The position numbers were made by a program, and so were the translations under genes. Of a stretch of DNA of 64,000 nt, positions 31,659-40,616 are shown one piece after another (position 1 is the first letter of the stretch; every line of letters begins with the position of its first letter). The notes below the pieces were generated by a model. The model had not been told where the DNA came from and did no database searches. It saw only the letters and a list, made by a program, of their open reading frames with translations. This DNA is from Chitinophaga niabensis (lineage in GTDB: Bacteria > Bacteroidota > Bacteroidia > Chitinophagales > Chitinophagaceae): contig NZ_CP154260.1 in assembly GCF_039545795.1 (NCBI RefSeq), positions 625,001-689,000 of the forward strand, given 5' to 3'.

Positions 31659-32084
31659 ATGCAACCTGTATTGAGCGAAAGTGCTGAAGTGCTGATCCGG
31701 TTTAATGAAGCAGATCCTTTGGGAATAGTATGGCACGGCCATTATATCCGGTATTTTGAAGACGGCAGAGAAGCCTTTGGCAGTAAATACAGGTTGCGTT
31801 ATCTCGATATTTTTGAACATGGGTACACCGTGCCCATTGTGAATGTGGAATGTAATTACAAACGCTCACTGCGTTACGGGGATACAGTAGTGATTGAAAC
31901 CCGCTACGTACCCTGCGAAGCTGCCAAGATGCGGTTTGAATATACCCTCTACAATGCTGCCACTAAAGAAGTAGTATGTACAGGTTCCTCTGTACAGGTT
32001 TTCCTCGATAAACAGGAGTCAGCGCTGCAATTAACAGTACCTTCCTTCTTTAATGAATGGAAAAAACAGTGGGGACTGATATGA
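31659..32084 (+). CDS. 4HBT-family (YbgC/FadM-like) acyl thioesterase
   Basis: A 141-residue hotdog thioesterase with the family motif NEADPLGIVWHGHYIRYFEDGREAF, in which the Asp is catalytic, and VECNYKRSLRYGDTVVIETRY. In aryl-polyene loci an ApeK-like thioesterase takes this position and releases or edits ACP-bound acyl chains. Its stop overlaps the next ketosynthase start by 4 bases (ATGA). Confidence 0.88.
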   Translation: MQPVLSESAEVLIRFNEADPLGIVWHGHYIRYFEDGREAFGSKYRLRYLDIFEHGYTVPIVNVECNYKRSLRYGDTVVIETRYVPCEAAKMRFEYTLYNAATKEVVCTGSSVQVFLDKQESALQLTVPSFFNEWKKQWGLI

Positions 32085-33193
32085 TGAACGTATTTGTAGC
32101 GGCAGATAATATCATTTCACCACTCGGTGCGGATTCGAAAACGAATTTTGATCGTTTGCTGAAAGGCGAGAGCGGCATCAGCCGTCAGCCGGAAGGTTAT
32201 TTTGCAGCTGCCATCCCCGTCGATCAGTTTCAACAACAGGGATATACGAAATTTGAACAGCTGCTCATCAGCAGCATAAAAGATGCTTTATCCAGAACAA
32301 AGATCAGTCTCCTGAATAACCGCACTGCTTTTATTGTTTCCACTACCAAAGGTAATATTGCTTTGATGGAACAGGGGCAGGCGGAAAAACTGCGGCCACT
32401 GCAATTATATGCTACGGCAGATAAAGTAGGAGAATATTTCTCTGCAATAAGCAGGCCGGTGGTAGTCAGCAATGCCTGCATTTCCGGATTACTGGCTTTG
32501 CTGATCGGTCAGAGAATGATCCGTTCAGGCCATTATGATCATGCAGTAGTATGCGGAGCGGATGAACTCACACAGTTTGTATTATCCGGCTTCCAGTCGT
32601 TCCAGGCAGTGAGCGATGCTCCCTGCAAACCCTTTGATGCCAACCGTAAAGGGATCACGTTAGGAGAGGGCGCAGCCACTGTAGTTTTAACAAAGGATAC
32701 ATCATTATTGCCGGAAGGTGAAGTTATTCGTTTAGGCGAAGGCGCCTCCAGCAATGATGCCAATCATATTTCAGGCCCTTCCCGTACAGGAGAAGAATTG
32801 TCCGGCGCCATTACAAAGGCTATCCGGCAAAGCGGCCTGCAACCGCAGGACATTGGTTTTGTTTCTGCACACGGTACCGCCACTTTGTATAACGATGAGA
32901 TGGAAGCGAAAGCATTCCATCTTTCCGGTTTACAGGATGTACCCGTGAACAGTCTGAAAGGTTATTACGGCCACACCTTAGGTGCGGCTGGTTTGATAGA
33001 AGCCATCATCGGCATGCACAGCATGCTGGCAGGCGTAGTGCTCCCCACCGCAGGATTTGAATCCTCCGGGGTAAGCGTGCCTTTGGTGTTGAGCAGTCAG
33101 TTAGCACAAAAGCCTATGACGCACTACCTGAAAACCACTTCCGGTTTTGGAGGTTGTAATGCCGCCATGGTGTTTAGTAAAGTGAAATTGTAA
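32081..33193 (+). CDS. Beta-ketoacyl-ACP synthase (KS2, complete active site)
   Basis: I start at 32081 (MMNVFVAADN), giving 370 residues and a 4-base ATGA overlap with the thioesterase; an earlier in-frame ATG at 32057 would extend into the thioesterase and adds no conserved sequence. The triad is present: Cys133 in VVSNACISGLLAL, His in VSAHGTATLYND and His in KGYYGHTLGAAG. It is shorter than KS1 and lacks the typical ACASG consensus, so its substrate probably differs; it may start chains on the aryl-CoA/ACP. Confidence 0.9.
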   Translation: MMNVFVAADNIISPLGADSKTNFDRLLKGESGISRQPEGYFAAAIPVDQFQQQGYTKFEQLLISSIKDALSRTKISLLNNRTAFIVSTTKGNIALMEQGQAEKLRPLQLYATADKVGEYFSAISRPVVVSNACISGLLALLIGQRMIRSGHYDHAVVCGADELTQFVLSGFQSFQAVSDAPCKPFDANRKGITLGEGAATVVLTKDTSLLPEGEVIRLGEGASSNDANHISGPSRTGEELSGAITKAIRQSGLQPQDIGFVSAHGTATLYNDEMEAKAFHLSGLQDVPVNSLKGYYGHTLGAAGLIEAIIGMHSMLAGVVLPTAGFESSGVSVPLVLSSQLAQKPMTHYLKTTSGFGGCNAAMVFSKVKL

Positions 33194-33215
33194 ATTTTTA
33201 AAAGCGAGATCAGCA

Positions 33216-34283
33216 ATGGATTTTTTTAACAAGGAAACGAAAACCGCATTACAGGCAAAAGAACAGGCACTGTGGCTTGCATTTGCACCCATCGCCTTCC
33301 AGGCATCTAAGGCCCTCCGCGACCTGGGTATACTGGATGTGGTGGACAAAAGTGGCCAGCAGGGCGTAACAATTGAAGAGATACTGGAAAAGGTAAAACT
33401 CTCCCGTTATTCTGCGAGAGTATTACTCGAAGCAGGTCTTGGACTGGAAATGCTGATCGTGAATGATAAAAAATACACCCTTACCAAAACAGGGTACTTC
33501 GTTTTGCACGATACGCTTACCCGTATAAATATGGACTTCTCGCATGATGTATGCTACAAAGCCATGTATCACCTGCAGGATAGTTTAACAGAAGGCAAAC
33601 CTGCCGGATTGAAAGAATTGGGTCCCTGGAACACCATTTACGAAGGGCTTTCCATTTTACCGGAACCCGCCGGTACCAGCTGGTTCAACTTTGACCATTA
33701 TTATTCAGACCTGGCTTTCCCTTCCGTATTACCCATCGTTTTTGAACAGCAGCCTAAAAACCTGCTGGATATTGGCGGCAACACCGGCAAATGGTCTATG
33801 GCCTGCGCCAAGTACAACCCGGATGTACATGTTACCATCATGGACCTTCCCGGCCAGGTAGGCTTAGCCAAAAAGAACATCACAGAAGCCGGCCTGAGCG
33901 ACCGCATCTCTTTCTTCGAAACAAATATCCTGGACGAAAGCCTGCCGTTTGCGAAAGGTTTTGACGTGATCTGGATGAGCCAGTTCCTGGATTGTTTCTC
34001 AGAAGCAGAGATCATCAGCATCCTGCGCCGTTGCAGGGAGGCATTGAATGATGGCGGCAGCATCTTTATCCTGGAACCTTTCTGGAATAAACAACAGTTT
34101 AAATCTGCTGCTTTCTGCCTGCAGCAAACCTCTCTCTACTTTACGGCGATAGCAAATGGTAACAGCCAGATGTATCATACCGATGATTTCTACAACTGTA
34201 TCCGCGCTGCAGGGCTGGATGTAGTGATGGAAAATCACAAAGTAGGCTTGAGTTATACCTTGTTAAGATGTACTAAAGCATAA
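33216..34283 (+). CDS. O-methyltransferase-like enzyme with winged-helix dimerisation domain
   Basis: A 355-residue methyltransferase of the type that acts on aromatic hydroxyls (Methyltransf_2). An N-terminal winged-helix domain (about 20-110: ALRDLGILDVVDKSG, LSRYSARVLLEAGLG) precedes a Rossmann domain with motif I LLDIGGNTGKWSMACAKY, VTIMDLPGQ and FDVIWMSQFLDCFS. Flexirubins carry ring methyl groups, so ring O- or C-methylation is the probable job. It lies between KS2 and the halogenase-like gene, with 22- and 23-base gaps. Confidence 0.86.
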   Translation: MDFFNKETKTALQAKEQALWLAFAPIAFQASKALRDLGILDVVDKSGQQGVTIEEILEKVKLSRYSARVLLEAGLGLEMLIVNDKKYTLTKTGYFVLHDTLTRINMDFSHDVCYKAMYHLQDSLTEGKPAGLKELGPWNTIYEGLSILPEPAGTSWFNFDHYYSDLAFPSVLPIVFEQQPKNLLDIGGNTGKWSMACAKYNPDVHVTIMDLPGQVGLAKKNITEAGLSDRISFFETNILDESLPFAKGFDVIWMSQFLDCFSEAEIISILRRCREALNDGGSIFILEPFWNKQQFKSAAFCLQQTSLYFTAIANGNSQMYHTDDFYNCIRAAGLDVVMENHKVGLSYTLLRCTKA

Positions 34284-34306
34284 AGAATAATTCAAAATCC
34301 CATAGT

Positions 34307-35557
34307 ATGCAAACTGAAAAAGTGGATGTGCTTGTAATCGGCGCTGGCCCTTCCGGATCTGTTGCCGCATCCATTATTAAAAAGGCGGGCTATTCTGTAA
34401 AAGTGGTGGAAAAACTGAAATTCCCCCGCTTTGTGATCGGCGAAAGCCTGTTGCCACGTTGTATGGATGCCCTTACGGAAGCCGGTTTCATCGATGCTAT
34501 TTCCGAAAGAGGTTTTCAGAAGAAGTTCGGTGCCAAGTTCGTAAAGAACGGCTCGGTGTGCGACTTCACTTTTGAAGAACAACATACACCAGGCTGGACC
34601 TGGACCTGGCAGGTACAACGAGCGGATTTTGATAAAACGCTGGCTGACACCGTAGAAAAAATGGGTGTTCCCGTAGAATACGAAACAACTGTAACTGATA
34701 TTAAATTTTCCGGATCTGATTCCGTAACAACGGTAGAAGATATCCATGGCAATAAAAAACAGATCGAAGCACGTTTTATTGTAGATGGAAGTGGTTATGG
34801 CAGAGTGATCCCCAAACTCTTTGGTTTGGATAAACCTTCCGTACTGCAATCCCGCAAAGCGTTGTTCGCGCATACGATGGACGTTCGCCGTTCCATGGCA
34901 GATGAACCCAACCGTATTACAGCTGTTGTGCATAAAAAAGGGGTATGGATCTGGATCATCCCATTCTCTACCGGCATCACCTCCGTAGGTTTTGTAGGAG
35001 AACATGGTTTCCATAATGAATACCCGGGCACAAATGAAGAACAGTTCCGCGCTATGCTGGAAGCTGAACCTCACACCCGTGAGCGTTTCAGGGATGTGGA
35101 TTTTGTGTTTGAACCAAGAGTGCTCGAAGCATGGTCTGCCACCACAGATAAATTCTATGGAGATGGATTTGTGCTCACCGGCAACGTAACAGAATTCCTG
35201 GACCCGATCTTTTCTTCCGGCGTAACTTTGGCTACAGTTTCCAGCCAGACGGCTGCTAAACTGGTGATCAAAAAATTACAGGGCGAAGAAGTGGATTGGG
35301 AGAAAGATTATATGGAACCCACTATGCAGGGCGTGAATGTATTCCGCTCCTACGTGATGGCATGGTATGAGGGTACGCTGGATACTATTTTCTTCAGCAA
35401 GAACCCTGATCCCGTGATCAAACAACAGATCTGTTCCGTACTGGCAGGTTACGTCTGGGACCAAAGCAACCCTTATGTGAAGAATCATGAGGAGGCGCTG
35501 AAAAGACTGGCCCGCCTGATTGAACTGACGGAGAAGCTAAATACATCCGGTGAGTAA
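34307..35557 (+). CDS. Flavin-dependent halogenase-like FAD oxidoreductase
   Basis: A 416-residue FAD enzyme. VDVLVIGAGPSGSVAAS binds the ADP part of FAD. WIWIIP (214-219) fits the halogenase signature WxWxIP, FLDPIFSSG (297-305) fits the FxxPxxSxG motif that closes over flavin in halogenases such as CmlS, and KKFGAKF (72-78) offers the active-site Lys. Chlorinated flexirubins are known, so chlorination of the phenol ring is a concrete prediction. However, related monooxygenases and geranylgeranyl-reductase-like proteins share most of the fold. It overlaps the next gene by 8 bases. Confidence 0.78.
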   Translation: MQTEKVDVLVIGAGPSGSVAASIIKKAGYSVKVVEKLKFPRFVIGESLLPRCMDALTEAGFIDAISERGFQKKFGAKFVKNGSVCDFTFEEQHTPGWTWTWQVQRADFDKTLADTVEKMGVPVEYETTVTDIKFSGSDSVTTVEDIHGNKKQIEARFIVDGSGYGRVIPKLFGLDKPSVLQSRKALFAHTMDVRRSMADEPNRITAVVHKKGVWIWIIPFSTGITSVGFVGEHGFHNEYPGTNEEQFRAMLEAEPHTRERFRDVDFVFEPRVLEAWSATTDKFYGDGFVLTGNVTEFLDPIFSSGVTLATVSSQTAAKLVIKKLQGEEVDWEKDYMEPTMQGVNVFRSYVMAWYEGTLDTIFFSKNPDPVIKQQICSVLAGYVWDQSNPYVKNHEEALKRLARLIELTEKLNTSGE

Positions 35558-36164
35558 CACAAACGCATATATCACCTCCAGTTGCATTATCCGTAACAAT
35601 ACGGTAGTGAAAAATGGTGCTGTGGTACTGGAAGAAACCGGTTCCGCATTGCCGGAATTCCTGCGCAGCGGGTACGACCGTTTCAGTGGCCAGTACCCGA
35701 AGTTTCACAAGATGGACCTGCTCAGCAAACTGGGCTGGGTTGCTACGGAAGTATTACTGCAGGATCTGCCCATGGATCAATACACCCCGGAAGATACCGG
35801 CGTGATCCTGGCAAATACCAGCAGCAGCCTGGATACAGACGAACGTTATTATGAAACCGTTCAGGAAATTGCTAGCCCTGCTTTGTTCGTATACACCCTC
35901 CCTAACATTGTGATAGGAGAGATCAGTATCCGGCATAAGCTGAAAGGGGAGAACGCATTTTTTATAACGGAGGAATTTGATATTGAATTTATAACAGGGT
36001 ACGTGCAGCAATTACTGGATACCGGCGCTATTAATGCCTGTATCTGCGGCTGGGTAGAACAATACCACACTGCATACGATGCTGCATTGTATCTCATTGA
36101 AAAGAACAGCCGTGGTATGGCAATGCCATTCACTGCGGAGAGCATTAGAAAATTGTACTTATAA
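35550..36164 (+). CDS. Half-length ketosynthase-like protein without active-site Cys (GTG start)
   Basis: A 204-residue protein starting with GTG at 35550, 8 bases inside the halogenase-like gene; no ATG precedes the conserved part. It resembles the N-terminal half of a thiolase-fold ketosynthase (YITSSCIIRNN, MDLLSKLGWVATEVLL, TGVILANTSSSLDTDERYYE). At the Cys position it reads YTLPNIVIGEISIRHKL, with no Cys, and it ends where the C-terminal half with both His residues should begin. It may be a structural partner of a full ketosynthase or an ACP-docking protein. The frame is intact and tightly packed, so decay is unlikely. Confidence 0.75.
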   Translation: MSNTNAYITSSCIIRNNTVVKNGAVVLEETGSALPEFLRSGYDRFSGQYPKFHKMDLLSKLGWVATEVLLQDLPMDQYTPEDTGVILANTSSSLDTDERYYETVQEIASPALFVYTLPNIVIGEISIRHKLKGENAFFITEEFDIEFITGYVQQLLDTGAINACICGWVEQYHTAYDAALYLIEKNSRGMAMPFTAESIRKLYL

Positions 36165-36169
36165 TTTAT

Positions 36170-36433
36170 ATGGAAAAGTTGATGGCAGATCTGAAAGCCC
36201 AGATCATTCAGCAATTGAATTTGCAGGAAGTAAAACCGGAAGATATCGGGAATGACCAGCCTTTGTTCAAAGAGGGACTGGGACTGGATTCGATTGATGC
36301 TTTGGAACTGATCGTGTTATTACAACAACACCATGGTATCCGTATCGCGAATCCTGAAGATGGTCCGAATATCTTTTATTCCGTGCGCACCATGGCAGAA
36401 TACATCACTGCTGAAAAAGCTAAGACCGCATGA
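36170..36433 (+). CDS. Acyl carrier protein (ACP2)
   Basis: An 87-residue ACP with the phosphopantetheine Ser41 in GLGLDSIDALELIVLL. Another Met at residue 5 could also be the start. It overlaps KS3 by 4 bases (ATGA), so it is probably made in stoichiometry with it. It differs clearly from ACP1, as expected if the two feed different ketosynthases or acyltransferases. Confidence 0.93.
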   Translation: MEKLMADLKAQIIQQLNLQEVKPEDIGNDQPLFKEGLGLDSIDALELIVLLQQHHGIRIANPEDGPNIFYSVRTMAEYITAEKAKTA

Positions 36434-37620
36434 GTAAAGGTGTATGGATAGCAGGCGGCGGCGTGATCTGTGGCATTGGGGAAAACCTCGGTGCCTGCCT
36501 GGATGCATTTGAAAAAATGCAACCGGGAATGGCCACTATGCAACACCTGCATTCTGTGCATGCCCAAACCTTCCCGGTAGTGGAAGTAAAGGCAAGCAAT
36601 GCCACCTTAGCTGAACGTGCTGGCATGCCTGCACATTGGAGCAGGACTGCATTGTTAAGCATGATCGCAGCAAAAGAAGCGCTTGAAGCTGCGGGTATCG
36701 GTGATCTGAAGCAATACCGTACAGGATTGGTTTCAGCCAATACCGTAGGGGGGATGGACAAAACGGAACACTTCATGGAAGCGTTCCTTACAGATCAAAG
36801 CAAGGGCCGTTTGAAAGAAGTGGTGCATCATGAATGTGGTAGCATCACAGAACTCGTAGCTGATGCTTTAGGTATCCGCCACCATGTATCCACTATCAGC
36901 ACAGCCTGTTCTTCCGGCGCCAATGCATTGATGTATGGCGCACGTATGATACGCAACGGTATGCTGGATGTAGTGATTGCCGGCGGTACGGATGCCCTCA
37001 CGCGTTTTACGCTCAATGGTTTCAATACTCTCATGATCCTGGACCAGCAGAAGTGCCGGCCTTTTGATGATACACGTACCGGTCTGAACCTTGGTGAAGG
37101 CGCAGGGTATGTGGTACTGGTATCTGATGCCATTGCAGAGAAAGTGAAACCCTGGTGTAAACTCAGTGGTTTCGCCAATGCCAACGATGCCTATCACCAA
37201 ACGGCTTCATCACCTGAAGGGATAGGGAATTACAAAGCCATGCAGGGAGCACTGCAAATGGCTGCACTGGAACCTGCGGATATTGATTACATCAACCTGC
37301 ATGGTACCGGTACACAGAATAATGATAGTTCGGAAGGACTGGCTATAGAACGGTTATTTGCACCGGCATTTCCTCCGCTAAGCTCTACCAAGAGTTTTAC
37401 AGGACATACACTTGGTGCAAGCGGTGGAATTGAAGCTGTGTTTGCAGCATTAGCTGTAAAAGAAGGCATTATTTATCCGAATGCACAGTTCACTACACAG
37501 ATGAAAGAACTGCCGTTTAAACCGGCTACTACTTTCTCCCGGGGTAATGCACTTACGCATGTGATGTCTAATTCATTCGGTTTTGGCGGGAATTGTTCCA
37601 GCCTTGTTTTTTCAAAGTAG
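36430..37620 (+). CDS. Beta-ketoacyl-ACP synthase (KS3, complete active site)
   Basis: A 396-residue FabF-like ketosynthase with the triad Cys160 (ISTACSSGANALMYG), His291 (INLHGTGTQNND) and His326 (KSFTGHTLGASGG), and the C-terminal NSFGFGGNCSSLVF. It lies between ACP2 and the Cys-less KS4, the standard place for the catalytic half of a KS/chain-length-factor pair. It probably does the main malonyl condensations of the polyene. Confidence 0.93.
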   Translation: MSKGVWIAGGGVICGIGENLGACLDAFEKMQPGMATMQHLHSVHAQTFPVVEVKASNATLAERAGMPAHWSRTALLSMIAAKEALEAAGIGDLKQYRTGLVSANTVGGMDKTEHFMEAFLTDQSKGRLKEVVHHECGSITELVADALGIRHHVSTISTACSSGANALMYGARMIRNGMLDVVIAGGTDALTRFTLNGFNTLMILDQQKCRPFDDTRTGLNLGEGAGYVVLVSDAIAEKVKPWCKLSGFANANDAYHQTASSPEGIGNYKAMQGALQMAALEPADIDYINLHGTGTQNNDSSEGLAIERLFAPAFPPLSSTKSFTGHTLGASGGIEAVFAALAVKEGIIYPNAQFTTQMKELPFKPATTFSRGNALTHVMSNSFGFGGNCSSLVFSK

Positions 37621-37627
37621 CGAACAA

Positions 37628-38635
37628 ATGAAAGCATATATACAGGGCACCGGTTGTGTATCCGCTCAGGATAGCAGCGTATTTCCGGAAACTATCCGGG
37701 AATATGAAGGAGACCGTTTGCCTGTAGCAGACCCTGATTATAAGCAATGGATCGATATCAAACAGATCCGCCGCATGGGCCGTGTGATTAAGATGGGCGT
37801 AGCTGCTTCGCATATCTCTTTGCAGGATGCGGAACTGAAAATGCCGGATGCCATTATCATGGGCACAGCTTATGGCTGCCTCGCGGATACAGGTGTATTC
37901 CTCAATAAGCTGGTCACACAGCAGGAGGATATGCTTACACCCACTGCCTTTATTCAAAGTACGCATAATACCGTTGGTGGCCAGATAGCTTTGCTGCTGG
38001 GCTGCCACGCTTATAATAATACTTTTGTGCATGGCGCTTTCTCTTTAGAGAATGCCCTGCAGGACAGCCTGCTCTTTCTGCAGGAAGATACTTCCCGCAA
38101 AGTACTGACAGGTGCTGTAGAAGAGATAACAGATTACAGTCATGCCATCCTTTCAAGGTTTGGTTTATATAAAAACGGTGTAGCCGCCGGAGAAGGTGCT
38201 GCATTTTTTGTGTTAAGTGCAGAGAAGGACGCCGCCTCACAGGCCGAATTAACAGCAGTTGAAATGTTGTATAAACCTGCTTCCAAAGAAGAAACAGGTT
38301 CACATATAGAGAAGTTCCTGAACAGGAATGGCCTGCAGCCTTCCGATATTGATCTGCTGATCACAGGAAGGAACGGAGGAGATGATAGTTATTATGAAGC
38401 GATAGAAGCCGATCTTTTTGCCACGCAACCTGTAGCTAAATTCAAACACCTCTTTGGAGAATTCCCTACTGCTGCCGCTTTTGCTTTATGGATGGCAACG
38501 GGGATCCTGAAAAAACAGGAAGTGCCGCAAGCTATTATGGTGAAAGGAGCTGCACCGGAGAAAGTAAAGAGGATATTGATCTGGAATCATCACAATACCA
38601 CCCATCATTCTTTAATACTGCTGAGCGCATGCTAA
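37628..38635 (+). CDS. Ketosynthase homologue lacking Cys and His (KS4, chain-length-factor-like)
   Basis: I start at the ATG at 37628 (MKAYIQGTGCVSAQ), giving 335 residues; the open frame extends upstream into KS3. The fold follows ketosynthases (TAFIQSTHNTVGGQIALLLG, GVAAGEGAAFFVLS), but the nucleophile region is AYNNTFVHGAFSLENAL, without Cys, and the first His region is ITGRNGGDDSYYEA, without His. It is therefore probably not a condensing enzyme itself but the chain-length partner of KS3, like ApeC. It overlaps the deacetylase gene by 7 bases. Confidence 0.85.
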   Translation: MKAYIQGTGCVSAQDSSVFPETIREYEGDRLPVADPDYKQWIDIKQIRRMGRVIKMGVAASHISLQDAELKMPDAIIMGTAYGCLADTGVFLNKLVTQQEDMLTPTAFIQSTHNTVGGQIALLLGCHAYNNTFVHGAFSLENALQDSLLFLQEDTSRKVLTGAVEEITDYSHAILSRFGLYKNGVAAGEGAAFFVLSAEKDAASQAELTAVEMLYKPASKEETGSHIEKFLNRNGLQPSDIDLLITGRNGGDDSYYEAIEADLFATQPVAKFKHLFGEFPTAAAFALWMATGILKKQEVPQAIMVKGAAPEKVKRILIWNHHNTTHHSLILLSAC

Positions 38636-39393
38636 AGTCGCGCGTCATATGGCCCATAAGCCTTGTGCTGATGATAGCAATGCTGCTTATCCCAGGCTTT
38701 CCGCTATGGCCGGTGTTCCTGACGCTGGCAGTATGTATTGGTTTTATGGCATGGGGTGCTTCGCAGGTGAGTTCCAATTTTTTTATTGATGTGATCTGTA
38801 AAGCACAAACAAAGGAAAAAATAGTAGCCCTGTCTTTTGACGATGGCCCTGCTGAAAATTATACCCCGCAGATATTAGAGATCCTGCAGCAGCACAAAGT
38901 GCCGGCTGCTTTTTTTTGCATTGGCCAACGCGTGGAAAAAACACCGGAGCTGCTTGTGAAAATACATGAGGCTGGCCACCTGATCGGCAATCACAGTTAT
39001 TCTCATTCCACCCTGTTTGATCTGAATACAACCCGGAATATGGAGAATGACCTGGATATGGCAGATATTACCATCGATGAAGCCATTGGATTAAAACCCC
39101 GTTTGTTCAGGCCGCCGTATGGTGTAACCAATCCCATGCTGGCAAAAGCCATTAAAAGAAAGAAATACATTCCCGTAGGCTGGAGTATCCGTTCCATGGA
39201 TACGGTAACGAAAGATGCAGATAAATTACTGGCAAAAGTGACGAAAGATGTGCAACCCGGAGATATCTTCCTCTTTCATGATACCTGTGCCGTTACCGTA
39301 AAAATACTGCCGGCATTAATAAAGCAATTGAAAGAAAAAGGTTTTGCCTTTAAACGGATTGATGAACTATTAAATGTACCCGCTTATGCGTAG
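38629..39393 (+). CDS. Membrane-anchored NodB-type polysaccharide deacetylase
   Basis: I take the ATG at 38629 (MLKSRVIWPISLVL), giving 254 residues; the frame is open further upstream but there it only shadows KS4. Two hydrophobic segments (7-22, 27-43) precede a NodB domain with the metal-binding Asp71-Asp72 of LSFDDGP, NHSYSH and RLFRPPYG. Family members remove acetyl groups from GlcNAc-type glycans or other amides/esters at the periplasmic face. Its presence inside the pigment operon suggests deacylation of a lipid or glycan acceptor, but the substrate is unknown. Confidence 0.85.
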   Translation: MLKSRVIWPISLVLMIAMLLIPGFPLWPVFLTLAVCIGFMAWGASQVSSNFFIDVICKAQTKEKIVALSFDDGPAENYTPQILEILQQHKVPAAFFCIGQRVEKTPELLVKIHEAGHLIGNHSYSHSTLFDLNTTRNMENDLDMADITIDEAIGLKPRLFRPPYGVTNPMLAKAIKRKKYIPVGWSIRSMDTVTKDADKLLAKVTKDVQPGDIFLFHDTCAVTVKILPALIKQLKEKGFAFKRIDELLNVPAYA

Positions 39394-40015
39394 TTGGATC
39401 TTGTTATGTTGCTGTTTTGTTGCGCTGAACACCAGTGCACAAACAGGCTTTAAGCCGGTTGCGAACTTAGAACTGTTCAAACAGCAGTTCATGAAAACTG
39501 CCCAGAGCACCAATACCATCAAGAGTGACTTTGTGCAGGAAAAGAATCTGAGCATGCTGTCTGAAAAGATTGTGAGCAAAGGAAAGTTCTGGTTCAAGAA
39601 AGAGAATAAAGTAAGGATGGAATATTCCGCACCCAGTTATTACCTGATGGTGATCAATGGCAAGTCTTTCCGCATCAAGGATGCGAAGACGGACAGGAAC
39701 ATATCCACCAGCGGCAGCAAACTCTTTGAACAGATCAGTAAAGTAACGGCGGACTGTGTGCAGGGAAACGTGCTGAACAATAAAGACTTTTCCACCAAAG
39801 TGCTGGAAAATGCCCAGTACTACCAGGTACAAATGACACCGGTAGCGAAAGGACTGAAGGACTTCTTCAATTCCATAGACCTGCTGGTGGAGAAAAAAGA
39901 CCTGGCGGTAGTGAAGATAGTTATGCATGAGCGTTCCGGAGACGATACCAATATTAGTTTCACCCAGCGTGAATTGAACGTACCCATATCAGATGAGATC
40001 TTTGCACTTAAATAG
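39386..40015 (+). CDS. LolA-like outer-membrane lipoprotein carrier protein
   Basis: About 209 residues from the ATG at 39386, which gives a clean signal peptide (LLCCCFVALNTSAQ); an ATG four codons upstream is also possible. The mature part has the LolA half-barrel pattern: FVQEKNLSMLSEKIVSKGKFWFKKENKVRMEYSAP and YYLMVINGKSFRI. ApeG-type LolA homologues are standard in aryl-polyene loci, where they are thought to shuttle the pigment lipid across the periplasm. It overlaps both neighbours (8 and 23 bases). Confidence 0.88.
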   Translation: MRSWILLCCCFVALNTSAQTGFKPVANLELFKQQFMKTAQSTNTIKSDFVQEKNLSMLSEKIVSKGKFWFKKENKVRMEYSAPSYYLMVINGKSFRIKDAKTDRNISTSGSKLFEQISKVTADCVQGNVLNNKDFSTKVLENAQYYQVQMTPVAKGLKDFFNSIDLLVEKKDLAVVKIVMHERSGDDTNISFTQRELNVPISDEIFALK

Positions 40016-40616
40016 CTTAATAGCGTGGTTGTTCTTTTGCAGCTGCAGTTCCGCCTACCGTTCCTTACAGCGAACAGAAGGAGATGCCGCCTGTATCAAA
40101 CGCTTTCAGCCGAAGACCAATCAAACGGTATTGTACAGCACACAGGTGGATATCTTACAGCATCACCTCAGCGGCCTGTTGTTATTCAAGCCAATGGAGG
40201 ACAGCAGTATGCGCGTGGTATTTGCCAGTGAAATGGGCCTGAAGTTCTTCGATTTCGAATTCGGGAAGGATGGCACTTTCACCAAACATTACATGCTGCC
40301 AAAGATGGATAAGAAAGCGGTAGTGAAAACATTGCGAAAGGATTTTGAAATGGTACTGATGCGGCAGGACCCGGCAACAGCAGAAGTGTTCACGAACGGG
40401 AATGAAAGGTATACTGCTTTCAAACTGAAGAAAGGAAAGATCTATTATATCACCAGCAAAGATTGTTCAGAACTGGTACGCGTGGAAAATGGCTCCCGCC
40501 GCAAACCGGTAGTGGAAGTGTTTTTAACGCATTATACCAATGGTGTACCGGATTCGATCTTTGTACAGCATAAGAAAGTAAAATTCAATATTTCATCACA
40601 ACGCGTGGAAAAATAA
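39993..40616 (+). CDS. Lipoprotein of the pigment locus
   Basis: A 207-residue probable lipoprotein: hydrophobic leader LIAWLFFCSC with Cys18 as the likely lipidated residue. The mature part is beta-rich (TVLYSTQVDILQHHLSGLLLFKPMEDSSMRVVFASEMGLKFFDFEF), a pattern like LolB or the ApeN-type lipoproteins of aryl-polyene loci, but I cannot assign a family with certainty. The start overlaps lolA by 23 bases and the stop overlaps the dehydratase start by one base (ATAATG), which ties it to pigment transport. Confidence 0.78.
   Translation: MRSLHLNSLIAWLFFCSCSSAYRSLQRTEGDAACIKRFQPKTNQTVLYSTQVDILQHHLSGLLLFKPMEDSSMRVVFASEMGLKFFDFEFGKDGTFTKHYMLPKMDKKAVVKTLRKDFEMVLMRQDPATAEVFTNGNERYTAFKLKKGKIYYITSKDCSELVRVENGSRRKPVVEVFLTHYTNGVPDSIFVQHKKVKFNISSQRVEK

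Noticed and set aside
38488..38628. Upstream extension of the deacetylase frame
   Set aside because: It lies fully inside KS4 and encodes low-quality sequence; the ATG at 38629 gives a proper membrane anchor.
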